Assembly (NCBI RefSeq): GCF_025420585.1
Contig: NZ_JAOEGB010000010.1
Coordinates: forward strand, 124,001-188,000
DNA: 64,000 nt
Direction of reading: 5' to 3'
Source of the DNA: Planotetraspora sp. A-T 1434
GTDB lineage: Bacteria; Actinomycetota; Actinomycetes; Streptosporangiales; Streptosporangiaceae
In this document: piece by piece, positions 1 to 8,242 of the stretch
Layout: each line of letters begins with the position of its first letter
Position numbering within the stretch: the stretch's first letter is position 1
The notes under the pieces: generated by a model
What the model saw: the letters and a program-made list of their open reading frames with translations, nothing else
What the model was told of the DNA's origin: nothing
Databases searched by the model: none
Position numbers and translations under genes: made by a program

Positions 1-239
1 CCAACGACCTCCAGCCCGCGGCCCTGGCGCTGCGCCCCTCGCTGGCGCGCACCCTGGACGCGGGCCGGGAGCGGGGAGCGCTCGGCGCGATCGTCTCCGG
101 CTCGGGCCCCACCTGCGCCTTCCTCGCCGAGTCCGAGACGCACGCCGCCGAGCTCGCCGCCGCCCTCGAAGCCGCCGGAGTGTGCCGCTCCGCCGTCACC
201 GCCTTCGGCTCCGTCCCCGGGGCCGTGCTCGTCCACTAG
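1..239 (+). CDS. ispE: 4-diphosphocytidyl-2-C-methyl-D-erythritol kinase, C-terminal fragment
   Basis: This is the 3' end of a gene that begins before the window; the frame is read from base 3 to the TAG at 237-239, about 78 residues. IspE phosphorylates CDP-methylerythritol in the MEP isoprenoid pathway in the cytoplasm. The visible part contains the glycine-rich GHMP-kinase motif 3 (IVSGSGPTCAFL), followed by the alternating helix and strand typical of the family C-terminus, ending PGAVLVH. An ABC-F gene follows in the same direction 80 bp downstream, a common actinobacterial pairing. The assignment rests on the GHMP motif and that neighbour; a different GHMP kinase is possible but less likely. 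Confidence 0.8.
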   Translation, partial: NDLQPAALALRPSLARTLDAGRERGALGAIVSGSGPTCAFLAESETHAAELAAALEAAGVCRSAVTAFGSVPGAVLVH

Positions 240-319
240 ATCACCGCTGGATCACACCAGATCTCCGCGGATCGGCCGAATAGGCTCGCGGGACGGTTGC
301 CGGATAGGCTTTACGGGCG

Positions 320-2146
320 ATGAACCTGGTCAATCTTGAATCCGTCTCCCATGCCTTCGGGCCCAAGCCGCTGCTCACCGACGTCTCCCTCGGCATCGAA
401 CAGGGCGACCGGGTCGGCGTCGTCGGCCGCAACGGCGGCGGCAAGACCACACTGGTCTCGATCATCGCCGGGGAGCTGAAACCCGACAGCGGCCGGGTCA
501 CGCACAACCGGGGGCTGCGGGTCGGCATCCTGTCCCAGCGCGACGACTTCGATCCGGCGGCAGCCGTACAGGACCTGGTCCTTTCGGACAGGGCCGAGCA
601 CGAGTGGGCCGGCGACCCGGCCATCAGGGAGATCCTCGCCAACCTGCTCGGCGACATCGACCTCTCGGCGCACGCCGGCGCCCTCTCCGGTGGCGAGCGG
701 CGCCGTACGGCTCTCGCGAAGCTGCTCATCGGCGAGCACGACCTGATCATCCTCGACGAGCCGACCAACCACCTGGACATCGAGGCCATCGCCTGGCTCG
801 CCGGGCACCTCGCGCAGCGGAAGTCGGCGCTGCTGGTGGTCACCCACGACCGGTGGTTCCTGGACGCGGTCTCCACGCGGACGTGGGAGGTCGTGGACGC
901 CTCCGTCGAGCGCTATGAGGGCGGATACGCGGCGTACGTCCTGGCCAAGGCCGAGCGGGCGCGGATCGCCCAGGCCGCCGAGGACCGCCGGCAGAACCTC
1001 ATGCGCAAAGAGATCGCCTGGCTGCGGCGCGGGCCGCCGGCGAGGACGTCCAAGCCCAAGTTCCGCATCAACGCCGCCGAGGCGCTGATCGCCAACGAGC
1101 CGCCCCCTCGGGAGACCGTGGAGCTGCTCAAGTTCGCGTCGGCGCGACTCGGTAAGACCGTCTACGACCTCGAAGACGTGACGCTCCACGCGGGCGGCCC
1201 CGGGACGGGCCCGCTCGTGCTCGACCACTGCACCTGGCAGTTCGGCCCCGGCGACCGGATCGGTCTGATCGGCGTCAACGGCTCGGGCAAGTCGTCGGTG
1301 CTGCGCCTGCTGTCCGGGACCGTCGCGCCCGACTCGGGCCGGGTCGTGCGCGGCAAGACGGTGCGGCTCGCGCACCTGTCCCAGGAGCTGGCCGAGCTCG
1401 ACCCCTCTCGCCGGGTGCTGGAGACGGTCGAGGAGGTGCGGAAGTACATCACGGTCGGCAAGAAGGAATGGTCGGCCTCCCAGCTCCTCGAACGCCTCGG
1501 ATTCAAGGGCGAGGCCCAGTGGAAGGTCGTCGGCGACCTGTCCGGTGGTGAGCGCCGCCGCCTCCAGCTCCTCAGGCTCATCATGGACGAGCCCAACGTG
1601 CTGCTCCTCGACGAGCCCACCAACGACCTCGACATCGAGACGCTCACCGAGCTGGAGGACCTGCTCGACGGCTGGCCGGGCACGCTCGTGGTGGTCAGCC
1701 ACGACCGCTACTTCCTGGAGCGCGTCGCCGACCGATCAGTGGCCCTCCTGGGCGACGGCAGGCTCTCGATGCTTCCCGGTGGCGTGGACGAATACCTGGA
1801 GCGGCGCGCGGCCGGTGGGGCGCTGTCCGCCCGCGCCGCGGCCTCGGACGGTACGGCTCCCGCCGCCGCGGCCGAGGACGGCACGCCGAACGGCCAGCCG
1901 GCCGCGTCCGGGGGGATGTCGGCAAAGGAGCAGAGGGAGCTCCAGAAGGAGCTGAACCGGCTGGAGCGGCAGCTCGACAAGCTCGGTGAGCGAGAGGCGA
2001 GCCTGCACGCGCAGATGGCCGAGGCCGCGAGCGACTTCGAGCGCCTGGGCAAGCTCGACGCGGAGCTCCGGGAGGTCGGCGTGCAGAAGGAAGCGGTCGA
2101 GCTCGAATGGATGGAGCTAGCCGAACGCCTCGACGCCACCCCCTGA
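320..2146 (+). CDS. ABC-F family ATP-binding protein
   Basis: This 608-residue soluble protein has two ABC ATPase domains and no membrane segments, as in the ABC-F translation factors (EttA/Uup type) that act on the ribosome. Domain 1 has Walker A GRNGGGKTT near residue 37, signature LSGGERRRT and Walker B LIILDEPTNHLD. Domain 2 has GVNGSGKSS near residue 320, LSGGERRRLQ and LLLDEPTNDLD. A charged linker lies between them, and the last 80 residues form a Lys/Glu-rich coiled coil like the Uup C-terminal DNA-binding arm. The ATG at 320 follows ispE in the same direction. Family assignment is firm; whether it rescues stalled ribosomes or confers antibiotic protection cannot be read from sequence. 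Confidence 0.9.
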   Translation: MNLVNLESVSHAFGPKPLLTDVSLGIEQGDRVGVVGRNGGGKTTLVSIIAGELKPDSGRVTHNRGLRVGILSQRDDFDPAAAVQDLVLSDRAEHEWAGDPAIREILANLLGDIDLSAHAGALSGGERRRTALAKLLIGEHDLIILDEPTNHLDIEAIAWLAGHLAQRKSALLVVTHDRWFLDAVSTRTWEVVDASVERYEGGYAAYVLAKAERARIAQAAEDRRQNLMRKEIAWLRRGPPARTSKPKFRINAAEALIANEPPPRETVELLKFASARLGKTVYDLEDVTLHAGGPGTGPLVLDHCTWQFGPGDRIGLIGVNGSGKSSVLRLLSGTVAPDSGRVVRGKTVRLAHLSQELAELDPSRRVLETVEEVRKYITVGKKEWSASQLLERLGFKGEAQWKVVGDLSGGERRRLQLLRLIMDEPNVLLLDEPTNDLDIETLTELEDLLDGWPGTLVVVSHDRYFLERVADRSVALLGDGRLSMLPGGVDEYLERRAAGGALSARAAASDGTAPAAAAEDGTPNGQPAASGGMSAKEQRELQKELNRLERQLDKLGEREASLHAQMAEAASDFERLGKLDAELREVGVQKEAVELEWMELAERLDATP

Positions 2147-2159
2147 CCTACCCCCGCTC

Positions 2160-2316
2160 GTGATCATGCACCCCCGGCCGTGACCACGCACCCCCGCTCG
2201 TGATCATGCCCAGGTTCCCGGACGCACGGCCTGACCTGCCGCGATCCTGGCCGTGATCATGCACGCTGTCCCGCGCACGCCCGCCAGCCAGGCGCGACGC
2301 GGTCCGTGATCTGGCA
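2160..2316 (+). repeat. GTGATCATGCA repeat array 1 (five copies, two degenerate)
   Basis: Copies of the 11-bp element start at 2160, 2180 (GTGACCACGCA, diverged), 2200 (last base C), 2253 and 2306 (GTGATCTGGCA, diverged). Spacings are 20, 20, 53 and 53 bp. All copies point the same way. The array fills the gap between the stop of the ABC-F gene and the shared terminator. It belongs to the same family as the arrays at 5673, 16845, 43581 and 57070. Confidence 0.85.
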
Positions 2317-2330
2317 CTGAGAACGCGAAA

Positions 2331-2355
2331 GGGCCCGGCGGGATGCGCCGGGCCC
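2331..2355. terminator. Bidirectional rho-independent-like terminator
   Basis: A perfect 10-bp GC stem (GGGCCCGGCG paired with CGCCGGGCCC) encloses a 5-nt loop, with A's on the left flank and T's on the right. It lies between the convergent ABC-F gene and the secreted protease gene, so it can end both transcripts. Confidence 0.8.
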
Positions 2356-2389
2356 TTCCGTTCGACCACTAGATCATCTAAGGGATGAC

Positions 2390-3901
2390 TCAGACGATCT
2401 TGCCGGACCAGAGGTTGGCCGCGGACTTGTAGACGCCGTACAGCTCACCGTCGAAGTACGGGGAGATGCTGGTGTCGATGCGGTTGTTCTTGTCGGTGTC
2501 GGAGACGCCGATGGTCACACCGTTCAGGTAGCCGAGACGACGGCCGTTCTTGTAGCTCAGCAGCCAGGAGGAGCCGATCGAGCCCTCGCCGGTGAAGGAC
2601 GACTTGACACCCACGAGCTCCTCGCCCTTGATGGCGGCGGCGGAGGCGGCGAAGGTCTTGCCGTACGACCACTTGAGGGTCTTGCCGGTGTAGGCGTAGT
2701 TGCCGTCCGGGTGCGATCCGCTCGGGTAGCCGAACACGAAGACCGGCTTGCCGACCTTCTGGTTGTAGGCGAGACCCTGGCCACCGACGTTGTCACCGAG
2801 GCGGCCGACGTCCGTCAGCGCGATCGACAGGATCCTGCCCTTGAGGACGTAGTCGGTGTCGAAGACGCCCCAGAAGGTGGCCTTGTACTTGTCCTCGCCC
2901 TTGGTGAAGTAGAAGACCGTCTGCTTCTTGGCGTCGGTGGAGTTCCAGCCGCCGTTGCCGTACTCGGCGTCGGTGGCCTTGGTGACGACGGTGCCCCACG
3001 TGTTGTCGCTGAAGGTGGAGGTGCCGTGGTCCTTGGCCTGGTTCTCGAGGGTGGTCCGCGCCGAGTCGATGGTGCTCGGGTCCACCGCGAGCTGGGCGAC
3101 GCTGGCGTCGACCTTCTGCGAGTCGGCGGTGCCGACGGTCACCTTGTGGGCCCAGTCCACCACGGGCTTGATCCAGAGCCTGGAGTAGCCGTTGGTCTTG
3201 TCGGCCTCGAGCTCGGCCTTCTTCTTCTCGGCCAGGTCCTTGGTCTCGAAGGTCTGCGAGACCCAGTCCTTGGCGGCCGACGTGGGCAGGACGCCGTTGT
3301 ACACGGTCACGAACGCGTAGTCGCGGTCGCCGTCCTCGTAGACGTCGTAGTCGTAGTGCGTGAACGCCTGCTTGCCGACGTAGATGCCCCACGGGGTCTT
3401 GCCCTGGTAGTAACCCGGGATGAAGACCCACTTGTCGAGGGTGGCGGCGTTCGACTCGGTGTCGTACACGCAGTGACCGGCGGTCGCGACCAGGTTGTGG
3501 TACGCGGACTGCACGGAGGTCGCGGTGCACCAGTGCGGCTTGTGGTCGGCGCCGATGAAGAAGACCTTGCCCGTGGTCTTGGGCAGGTTGATGTTCTTCG
3601 ACTTGGCGGCCGACTTCTTCTCGTCGCCGATCGCCGGGACGACGCCGGGCTTGCTGTCCGCGGCCGGGCCACCCGTCGAGACGTGCTTGGCGACGACCTT
3701 GGTCTCCACGTCGTACGGCGTGGCGTTGATCAGGTTGGCCTTGTTCTCGCCGTACCAGAACGCGGCCACCTGCTTGGCGGCGAGGTTGGTCTTGGCCAGC
3801 GGGTCGGCGGAGACGTCGCCGGAGGCGTGAGCAGGGGCGGCGATAGCAGCGGAGGCCAGCAGCCCAGCTGCGACGCCACCAAGTGCGAGGGTGCGCTTCA
3901 A
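2390..3901 (-). CDS. Secreted trypsin-like serine protease homologue with altered nucleophile motif
   Basis: About 503 residues. The likely start is the TTG at 3901, giving MKRTLALGG and a classical signal peptide ending near AAPAHASG; upstream is GGGAGAT as ribosome site. The region TATSVQSAYHNLVATAGHC carries the S1-protease histidine, and DYAFVTVYN the likely aspartate. The usual nucleophile motif in this family (xGGSSGGPW) is here GEGSIGSSW, so the position aligned with the catalytic serine appears to be isoleucine. The fold is probably retained, but catalysis is doubtful unless a neighbouring serine serves. The gene has its own long upstream region with a CRP-like site, suggesting regulated secretion. 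It is monocistronic and convergent with the ABC-F gene. Confidence 0.75.
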   Translation of the reverse strand: MKRTLALGGVAAGLLASAAIAAPAHASGDVSADPLAKTNLAAKQVAAFWYGENKANLINATPYDVETKVVAKHVSTGGPAADSKPGVVPAIGDEKKSAAKSKNINLPKTTGKVFFIGADHKPHWCTATSVQSAYHNLVATAGHCVYDTESNAATLDKWVFIPGYYQGKTPWGIYVGKQAFTHYDYDVYEDGDRDYAFVTVYNGVLPTSAAKDWVSQTFETKDLAEKKKAELEADKTNGYSRLWIKPVVDWAHKVTVGTADSQKVDASVAQLAVDPSTIDSARTTLENQAKDHGTSTFSDNTWGTVVTKATDAEYGNGGWNSTDAKKQTVFYFTKGEDKYKATFWGVFDTDYVLKGRILSIALTDVGRLGDNVGGQGLAYNQKVGKPVFVFGYPSGSHPDGNYAYTGKTLKWSYGKTFAASAAAIKGEELVGVKSSFTGEGSIGSSWLLSYKNGRRLGYLNGVTIGVSDTDKNNRIDTSISPYFDGELYGVYKSAANLWSGKIV

Positions 3902-4147
3902 GGGGGATCTCCCTGGTCTGTCGTGAGGCGGCTCTTGCGCCCCATGCGTCAGTAAAGGAACGGTTGACAAGTTATAAGAGAAATCGGGTGGGCATCTGGT
4001 AACCAGCCGTGCTTTTTGTGGCGAGGCGGACTGGGGCCAACAAAGGCGGCGATAGCGGCCGTCGCACGCGACAGAAGTTTGCGCAGATCACCAGTCATGT
4101 CGCGCGGAGAGCGCTTACAGAGCGTGATAGATCGATCCACTCGGCGA

Positions 4148-4163
4148 TGTGACCTAAATCACA
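4148..4163. promoter_or_regulatory. CRP/FNR-family operator
   Basis: The sequence TGTGACCTAAATCACA is a perfect match to the TGTGA-N6-TCACA consensus bound by CRP-type regulators, including actinobacterial Crp. It lies about 250 bp upstream of the protease start and 80 bp downstream of the MarR gene stop. A TATAAC -10-like hexamer for the protease lies near 3974-3979 on the minus strand. The site match is direct; which gene it controls is inferred. Confidence 0.6.
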
Positions 4164-4240
4164 TCACTGACATGAAACCGGAAAGCCTTGTGACCACGTC
4201 TGAGCCTGCCGTGTTAGCGAGCGGATCGTGGGGGTAACAG

Positions 4241-4804
4241 CTACTGCACTCCGCTGTCGGAGGCGTCAAAAGGGGCGTCAAAAGGGACGAGCAGCGTGCG
4301 CAGCAGGCCGGCGAGGGCCTGCTGCTCATGCTGTTCCAAGCCGGCCAGCAGCTCGCGCTCGCGTCGCAGCAGATCGGTGAAGGCGGCGTCGACCCGGTGC
4401 AGTCCGGCGGGGGTCAGGCGGACGAGCACTCCGCGCCGGTCCTCGGGGTCGGGCCGCCGCGTCACGAGCCCGGACGCGGCGAGCCTGTCGATCCGGTTCG
4501 TCATCGTGCCCGACGTGACCAGGGTGGCCCGCAGCAGCGTTCCGGGGCTCAGCTCGTACGGCTCGCCGGCCCGGCGCAGGGCCGTGAGCACGTCGAACTC
4601 CCATGACTCGACGCCCTGGTCGGCGAAGGCGGCGCGGCGCTCCCGTTCCAGGTGCCTGCTCAGCCGTGACACCCGGCTCAGCACCTCCAGCGGAGTCACG
4701 TCCAGGTCGGGGCGCTCCTGTCGCCACGCCGCGACCAGCCGGTCCACCTCATCCTCGACCTGCCTGGAGTCCTCGACCTGCCTGGAGTCCTCGACGTGCG
4801 TCAT
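4241..4804 (-). CDS. MarR family transcriptional regulator
   Basis: 187 residues with a winged helix typical of MarR: LSPGTLLRATLVTSGTMTNR is the recognition-helix region and DPEDRRGVLVRLTPAG the wing. The N-terminus repeats VEDSRQ twice, caused by an 18-bp tandem duplication near 4750-4795. It is divergent from the methyltransferase at 4891, and the 86-bp gap holds two near-identical palindromes that are probably its operators. MarR repressors commonly control the divergent neighbour, so it likely regulates the tam-like gene and itself. The ligand is unknown. Confidence 0.85.
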   Translation of the reverse strand: MTHVEDSRQVEDSRQVEDEVDRLVAAWRQERPDLDVTPLEVLSRVSRLSRHLERERRAAFADQGVESWEFDVLTALRRAGEPYELSPGTLLRATLVTSGTMTNRIDRLAASGLVTRRPDPEDRRGVLVRLTPAGLHRVDAAFTDLLRRERELLAGLEQHEQQALAGLLRTLLVPFDAPFDASDSGVQ

Positions 4805-4820
4805 GGGCCGAGTCTAGCTG

Positions 4821-4869
4821 TCTTGACATCGAGATATCCTGCCCGATATCAACTATCTCGATATCAAGA
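4821..4869. promoter_or_regulatory. Paired MarR operators in divergent promoter
   Basis: Two copies of an imperfect palindrome, TCTTGACATCGAGA (4821-4834) and TCTCGATATCAAGA (4856-4869), are near inverted versions of each other and share the form TCTYGAYATCRAGA. A further GATATC lies between them. They overlap the start regions of the divergent MarR and methyltransferase genes, the usual place for autoregulatory MarR operators. Confidence 0.7.
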
Positions 4870-4890
4870 TATCTGCCTCGCGGAGGAGCG

Positions 4891-5649
4891 ATGAAGCACG
4901 ACATCTGGGATCCGGCGGTCTATGAGAGGTACTCCGGCGAGCGCTCCCGCCCGTTCTTCGACCTGATCGCGCGGGTGAACCCCGCCGACCCCCGATCCGT
5001 CGTGGACCTCGGTTGCGGCACGGGGGAGCTCACCGCGACGTTGTGCCGCCGCTGGCCCGCGGCCACCGTGCATGGCGTCGACTCCTCACCCGCCATGATT
5101 GAGAAGGCGCCGCCCGGGCCGACCTTCGAGGTTGGGGACCTCCGGGACTGGCAGCCCGCACGGCCCGTGGATGTGATCGTCTCCAATGCCGCCCTCCAGT
5201 GGGTGCCGGAGCACCGCGATCTGCTCGACCGCTGGATCGGCTACCTGGCACCCGAAGGCTGGCTGGCGTTCCAGGTGCCGGGCAACTTCCACTCGCCCAG
5301 CCACGCGCTCATCCGCGAGCTGTGCCGTACGAAATGGCGGGATGAGCTGGGCGACCTCGCCCGGGACGCCCCGGTGGGGGAACCGGTGGACTATTTGCGC
5401 CGGCTCGTCGCCCTCGGCTGCACGGTGGACGCCTGGGAGACCACTTACGTCCACGTCCTGCCGGGGGAAGACGCCGTGCTCAACTGGGTCAAGGGCACCG
5501 CCCTGCGGCCCATGCTCGACCGGCTCTCCCCAGACCGCCGGGCGGCCTTCCTCGCCGACTGCGCCCGCGTCCTCGCCGAGGCCTACCCACGCGAGCCGTA
5601 CGGCACGGCGTTCCCCTTCCGGAGGATCTTCGTCGTCGCCCATCTTTGA
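4891..5649 (+). CDS. tam: Trans-aconitate 2-methyltransferase
   Basis: 252 residues, starting at the ATG at 4891 behind GGAGG. The SAM-binding motif VVDLGCGTGELT is near residue 38, followed by the acidic strand VHGVDSSPAMI and the motif VSNAALQWVPEHRD, characteristic of Tam. The C-terminal region (GEDAVLNWVKGTALRP and the ending PFPFRRIFVVA) also follows the Tam family. Tam methylates trans-aconitate, a spontaneous inhibitory by-product of the TCA intermediate cis-aconitate, in the cytoplasm. The gene is divergent from the MarR gene and preceded by its putative operators. Substrate assignment is by family resemblance. Confidence 0.85.
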   Translation: MKHDIWDPAVYERYSGERSRPFFDLIARVNPADPRSVVDLGCGTGELTATLCRRWPAATVHGVDSSPAMIEKAPPGPTFEVGDLRDWQPARPVDVIVSNAALQWVPEHRDLLDRWIGYLAPEGWLAFQVPGNFHSPSHALIRELCRTKWRDELGDLARDAPVGEPVDYLRRLVALGCTVDAWETTYVHVLPGEDAVLNWVKGTALRPMLDRLSPDRRAAFLADCARVLAEAYPREPYGTAFPFRRIFVVAHL

Positions 5650-5672
5650 GCCGTTCGTACGGCATTGCCACA

Positions 5673-5735
5673 CGCATGATCACGACGCGCTTTTAAGCAG
5701 TTCATCAGGCGGGGCGGGAACGTGTGCATGATCAC
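5673..5735 (-). repeat. GTGATCATGCA repeat array 2 (two inverted copies)
   Basis: Two copies in inverted orientation, CGCATGATCAC at 5673-5683 and TGCATGATCAC at 5725-5735, are 52 bp apart. They lie in the gap between the tam-like gene and the CYTH-CHAD gene, both on the plus strand. Confidence 0.8.
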
Positions 5736-5815
5736 GACGGTGTTGGGGCGGCTGAGTGTTTACCTTCTAGTGGCATTATGGCCACAAATCGGCAGCAATC
5801 CGTTCAGGGGGACTT

Positions 5816-7267
5816 GTGGCCATCGAGATCGAGGACAAGTTCGACGTGCCGGCCGAGTTCGCCGTGCCGGACCTGAACGACGTCCAGGGCTGCGCCGAGG
5901 TCGCCCAGCCGCTCAGCCACCGGCTCGTCGCGCTCTACTTCGACACCGCGGACCTGCGGCTGGCCTCCCGCGGCATCACCCTGCGGCGCAGGCGCGGCGG
6001 GGACGACGACGGCTGGCACCTCAAGCTGCCCAAGGCCAAGGGGGCACGCCAGGAGATCACCCTGCCGCTGACCCGCGGCGCCAAGGTCGTCCCGCCGGAG
6101 CTCGCCGATCTGGTTCTCGCCTACACCCGAGGCGCCCCGCTGGCCCCGGTCGCCCAGCTCGAGACCCGCCGGGGCGTCACCCGCCTCCTCGGCGACGGCG
6201 GCGACCTCCTCGTGGAGGTCGCCGACGACCGCGTCAAGGGCACGGTGTTCGGCGAGGAGCCCACCGTACGTCGCTGGCGCGAGGTCGAGGCCGAGCTCAA
6301 GGACGGCGACGAGGGCATGCTCAAGCGTGTCGGCAAGCGGCTGCGCAAGGCCGGCGCGTCCCCCGCCGGCTCGGCCAGCAAGCTGGCCCGGCTCCTCGGC
6401 GACATTCCGGCGCGGCAGGTCGCCGAGCCCCCCGCCGGGTCGGCCGGAGCGGTCGTCCTCGGCTACCTCAGGAAGCAGGTCGACGCGCTGACCGCCCAGG
6501 ACCCTCGGGTGCGTCGAGCCGAGGAGGACGCCGTCCACCAGGCCAGGGTCGCGAGCCGCCGCCTCCGGAGCGCGCTCAAGGCGTTCAAGTCCCTCGTCAC
6601 CGACACCGACGACCTCCAGCAGGAGCTCAGATGGCTCGGCGAGGTTCTCGGGGAGGCCCGCGACCTGGAGGTCATTCGGGAGAGGTTCTCCGGCCGCCTC
6701 GACGGCCTCGGCCCGTCACTGGTCGTCGGGCCCGTCCGCCGGCGGCTGGGAGACGACCTCCTGGCCCGCGAGCACGACGCGTACGGCCGGATCCGCCAGG
6801 CTCTCAGCGGCGACCGCTATTTCGCGCTGCTCGACGGCCTCGACAGGCTGGTTGCGAATCCCCCGCTGACTCCGCTCGCCGGCAAGGACGCCGCCAAGAC
6901 GCTGGAGAAGATCGCGGACAAGGGCTGGAAGGGGGTGGCGGACACCTACGACGGCGCGCGCCGCATCGACGACGCCGAGCAGCGCGAGATCGCGATGCAC
7001 GACGTCCGCAAGGCCGCGAAGCGCGCCCGTTACACCGCGGAGGCGGTCGGCCTGCCAGAGGCGGCCAAGCGGGCGGCGACCGTGCAGGAGGTGCTGGGCA
7101 GGCACCAGGACGGCGTGGTTGCGCAGGAGGTCCTCGCGCAGGAGGCCGAGGCCGCGCGGCAGGCGGACGAGGACACCTTCACCTACGGCGTCCTCGTCGG
7201 CCTGGAGCGCGCGGACGCCGAGCGGGCCCACGAGGAGTTCCCCGGGGTGTGGGCCACGCTGGCCTGA
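5816..7267 (+). CDS. CYTH and CHAD domain protein
   Basis: 483 residues starting at GTG 5816. Residues 1-200 form a CYTH triphosphate-tunnel domain, with the opening IEIEDKFDVP (the ExExK-type signature) and alternating charged strands such as ITLRRRRGG. Residues 215-480 form a CHAD domain, with conserved histidines and basic residues in VHQARVASRRLRS and MHDVRKAAKRARY. CYTH enzymes hydrolyse or bind triphosphates, and CHAD domains bind polyphosphate. The gene lies near ppk and the MutT1-like gene on the opposite strand, so a role in polyphosphate handling or sensing is likely. Actual enzymatic activity is not established. Confidence 0.9.
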   Translation: MAIEIEDKFDVPAEFAVPDLNDVQGCAEVAQPLSHRLVALYFDTADLRLASRGITLRRRRGGDDDGWHLKLPKAKGARQEITLPLTRGAKVVPPELADLVLAYTRGAPLAPVAQLETRRGVTRLLGDGGDLLVEVADDRVKGTVFGEEPTVRRWREVEAELKDGDEGMLKRVGKRLRKAGASPAGSASKLARLLGDIPARQVAEPPAGSAGAVVLGYLRKQVDALTAQDPRVRRAEEDAVHQARVASRRLRSALKAFKSLVTDTDDLQQELRWLGEVLGEARDLEVIRERFSGRLDGLGPSLVVGPVRRRLGDDLLAREHDAYGRIRQALSGDRYFALLDGLDRLVANPPLTPLAGKDAAKTLEKIADKGWKGVADTYDGARRIDDAEQREIAMHDVRKAAKRARYTAEAVGLPEAAKRAATVQEVLGRHQDGVVAQEVLAQEAEAARQADEDTFTYGVLVGLERADAERAHEEFPGVWATLA

Positions 7268-7312
7268 TCACCACGTGACCGACCGTCTCGTGAGGGTCGC
7301 GTGCGTGATGCC

Positions 7313-8233
7313 TCAGGTGATGTAACGCTCCACGTTCACGACCCGGCCGCCCACCCGGTTGAGCACGGCGAACGCGCCCTTCTGGAGGTGCAGGTCGGCC
7401 GGGAGGGTGTCCAGCCGGCCCTCCAGGGCCATCGTAAGCAGCTCGGGCAGGACCTTGCCGTGGCTGCACACCACCGCCGCCTCGCCCGAGTCGAAGAGCT
7501 TGCGCACCAGCTTGTCCGCGTCCTTGGCGTCATAGCCGCTCTCGGACAGCGACTGCTCCTTGCGGATCTCCAGCCCGTGGCCGGTGGCGTACGGCTTGAG
7601 CGTCTGCGTGCAGCGTTTGCTGTGCGAGCTGACCAGCGTGGCGGGGCGGTAGCCGTACAGGGCGCCGGCGAGTGTCTCCGCCTGGGTCGCGCCGCCCTCG
7701 TCGAGGGGACGGCGGTCGTCGTCGCCCTTCCACTCCTGCCGAGACCCGGCCAGGCCGTGCCGTACGAAGATCAACGGGGTGGTGATGAGCGGCGCGGCGG
7801 TGAGGGCGCGCAGGAGGCCCGCGTCCCACTCGTAGGTCAGCCGCCGCCTGGCCTCCTCCAGGGGGAGCCAGACGACCTCGTCCACCTCGTCCACAGCGAC
7901 GGCCGTGACGTCGCCTCCGGCGTCAGCGGCGTCAGCGGCGTCGGAGGCCCGCGCGGCCCAGTAGTCCACCCGCTTGAGGCGGCCGTCCTTCAGGTAGTGG
8001 ATCGGCGGCAGGCAGCGGCCCAGCACCACGTCGAGGCCGGTCTCCTCCGTCACCTCGCGGAGCGCCGCGGAGATCACGTGCTCGCCGGGCTTCAGCTTGC
8101 CCTTGGGGAAGCTCCAGTCGTCGTACTTCGGCCGGTGGACCAGCGCGACCTCGGGGTCGGCCTCGTCGCCGCGCCAGACCACGGCCCCTGCCGCGCGGAT
8201 CATGTCGGTCGGTCGAACCTGGGGCTCGATCAT
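7313..8233 (-). CDS. Nudix hydrolase with C-terminal histidine phosphatase domain (MutT1-like)
   Basis: 306 residues. The N-terminal half has a full Nudix box (GKLKPGEHVISAALREVTEE and following TG). The C-terminal half has the histidine-phosphatase RHG motif (IFVRHGLAG) near residue 173 and a later SHGK motif. This two-domain order matches mycobacterial MutT1, which hydrolyses 8-oxo-(d)GTP and diadenosine polyphosphates. It begins 9 bp after the ppk stop, so the two are co-transcribed; in M. tuberculosis ppk and mutT1 are also neighbours, there divergently annotated. It probably serves nucleotide-pool sanitation linked to polyphosphate metabolism. Confidence 0.88.
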   Translation of the reverse strand: MIEPQVRPTDMIRAAGAVVWRGDEADPEVALVHRPKYDDWSFPKGKLKPGEHVISAALREVTEETGLDVVLGRCLPPIHYLKDGRLKRVDYWAARASDAADAADAGGDVTAVAVDEVDEVVWLPLEEARRRLTYEWDAGLLRALTAAPLITTPLIFVRHGLAGSRQEWKGDDDRRPLDEGGATQAETLAGALYGYRPATLVSSHSKRCTQTLKPYATGHGLEIRKEQSLSESGYDAKDADKLVRKLFDSGEAAVVCSHGKVLPELLTMALEGRLDTLPADLHLQKGAFAVLNRVGGRVVNVERYIT

Positions 8234-8242
8234 CGGTATCCC

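Noticed and set aside
311-1702. Long antisense open frames opposite ABC-F, ppk, glmU, mfd and eno
   Set aside because: They are typical high-GC shadow frames with Arg/Gly/Pro-rich products and no domains, opposite well-supported genes.
7264-7320. Possible extra copy of the 11-bp repeat after the CHAD gene
   Set aside because: Only TGATCAC is present, without the GCA end or the 53-bp partner.
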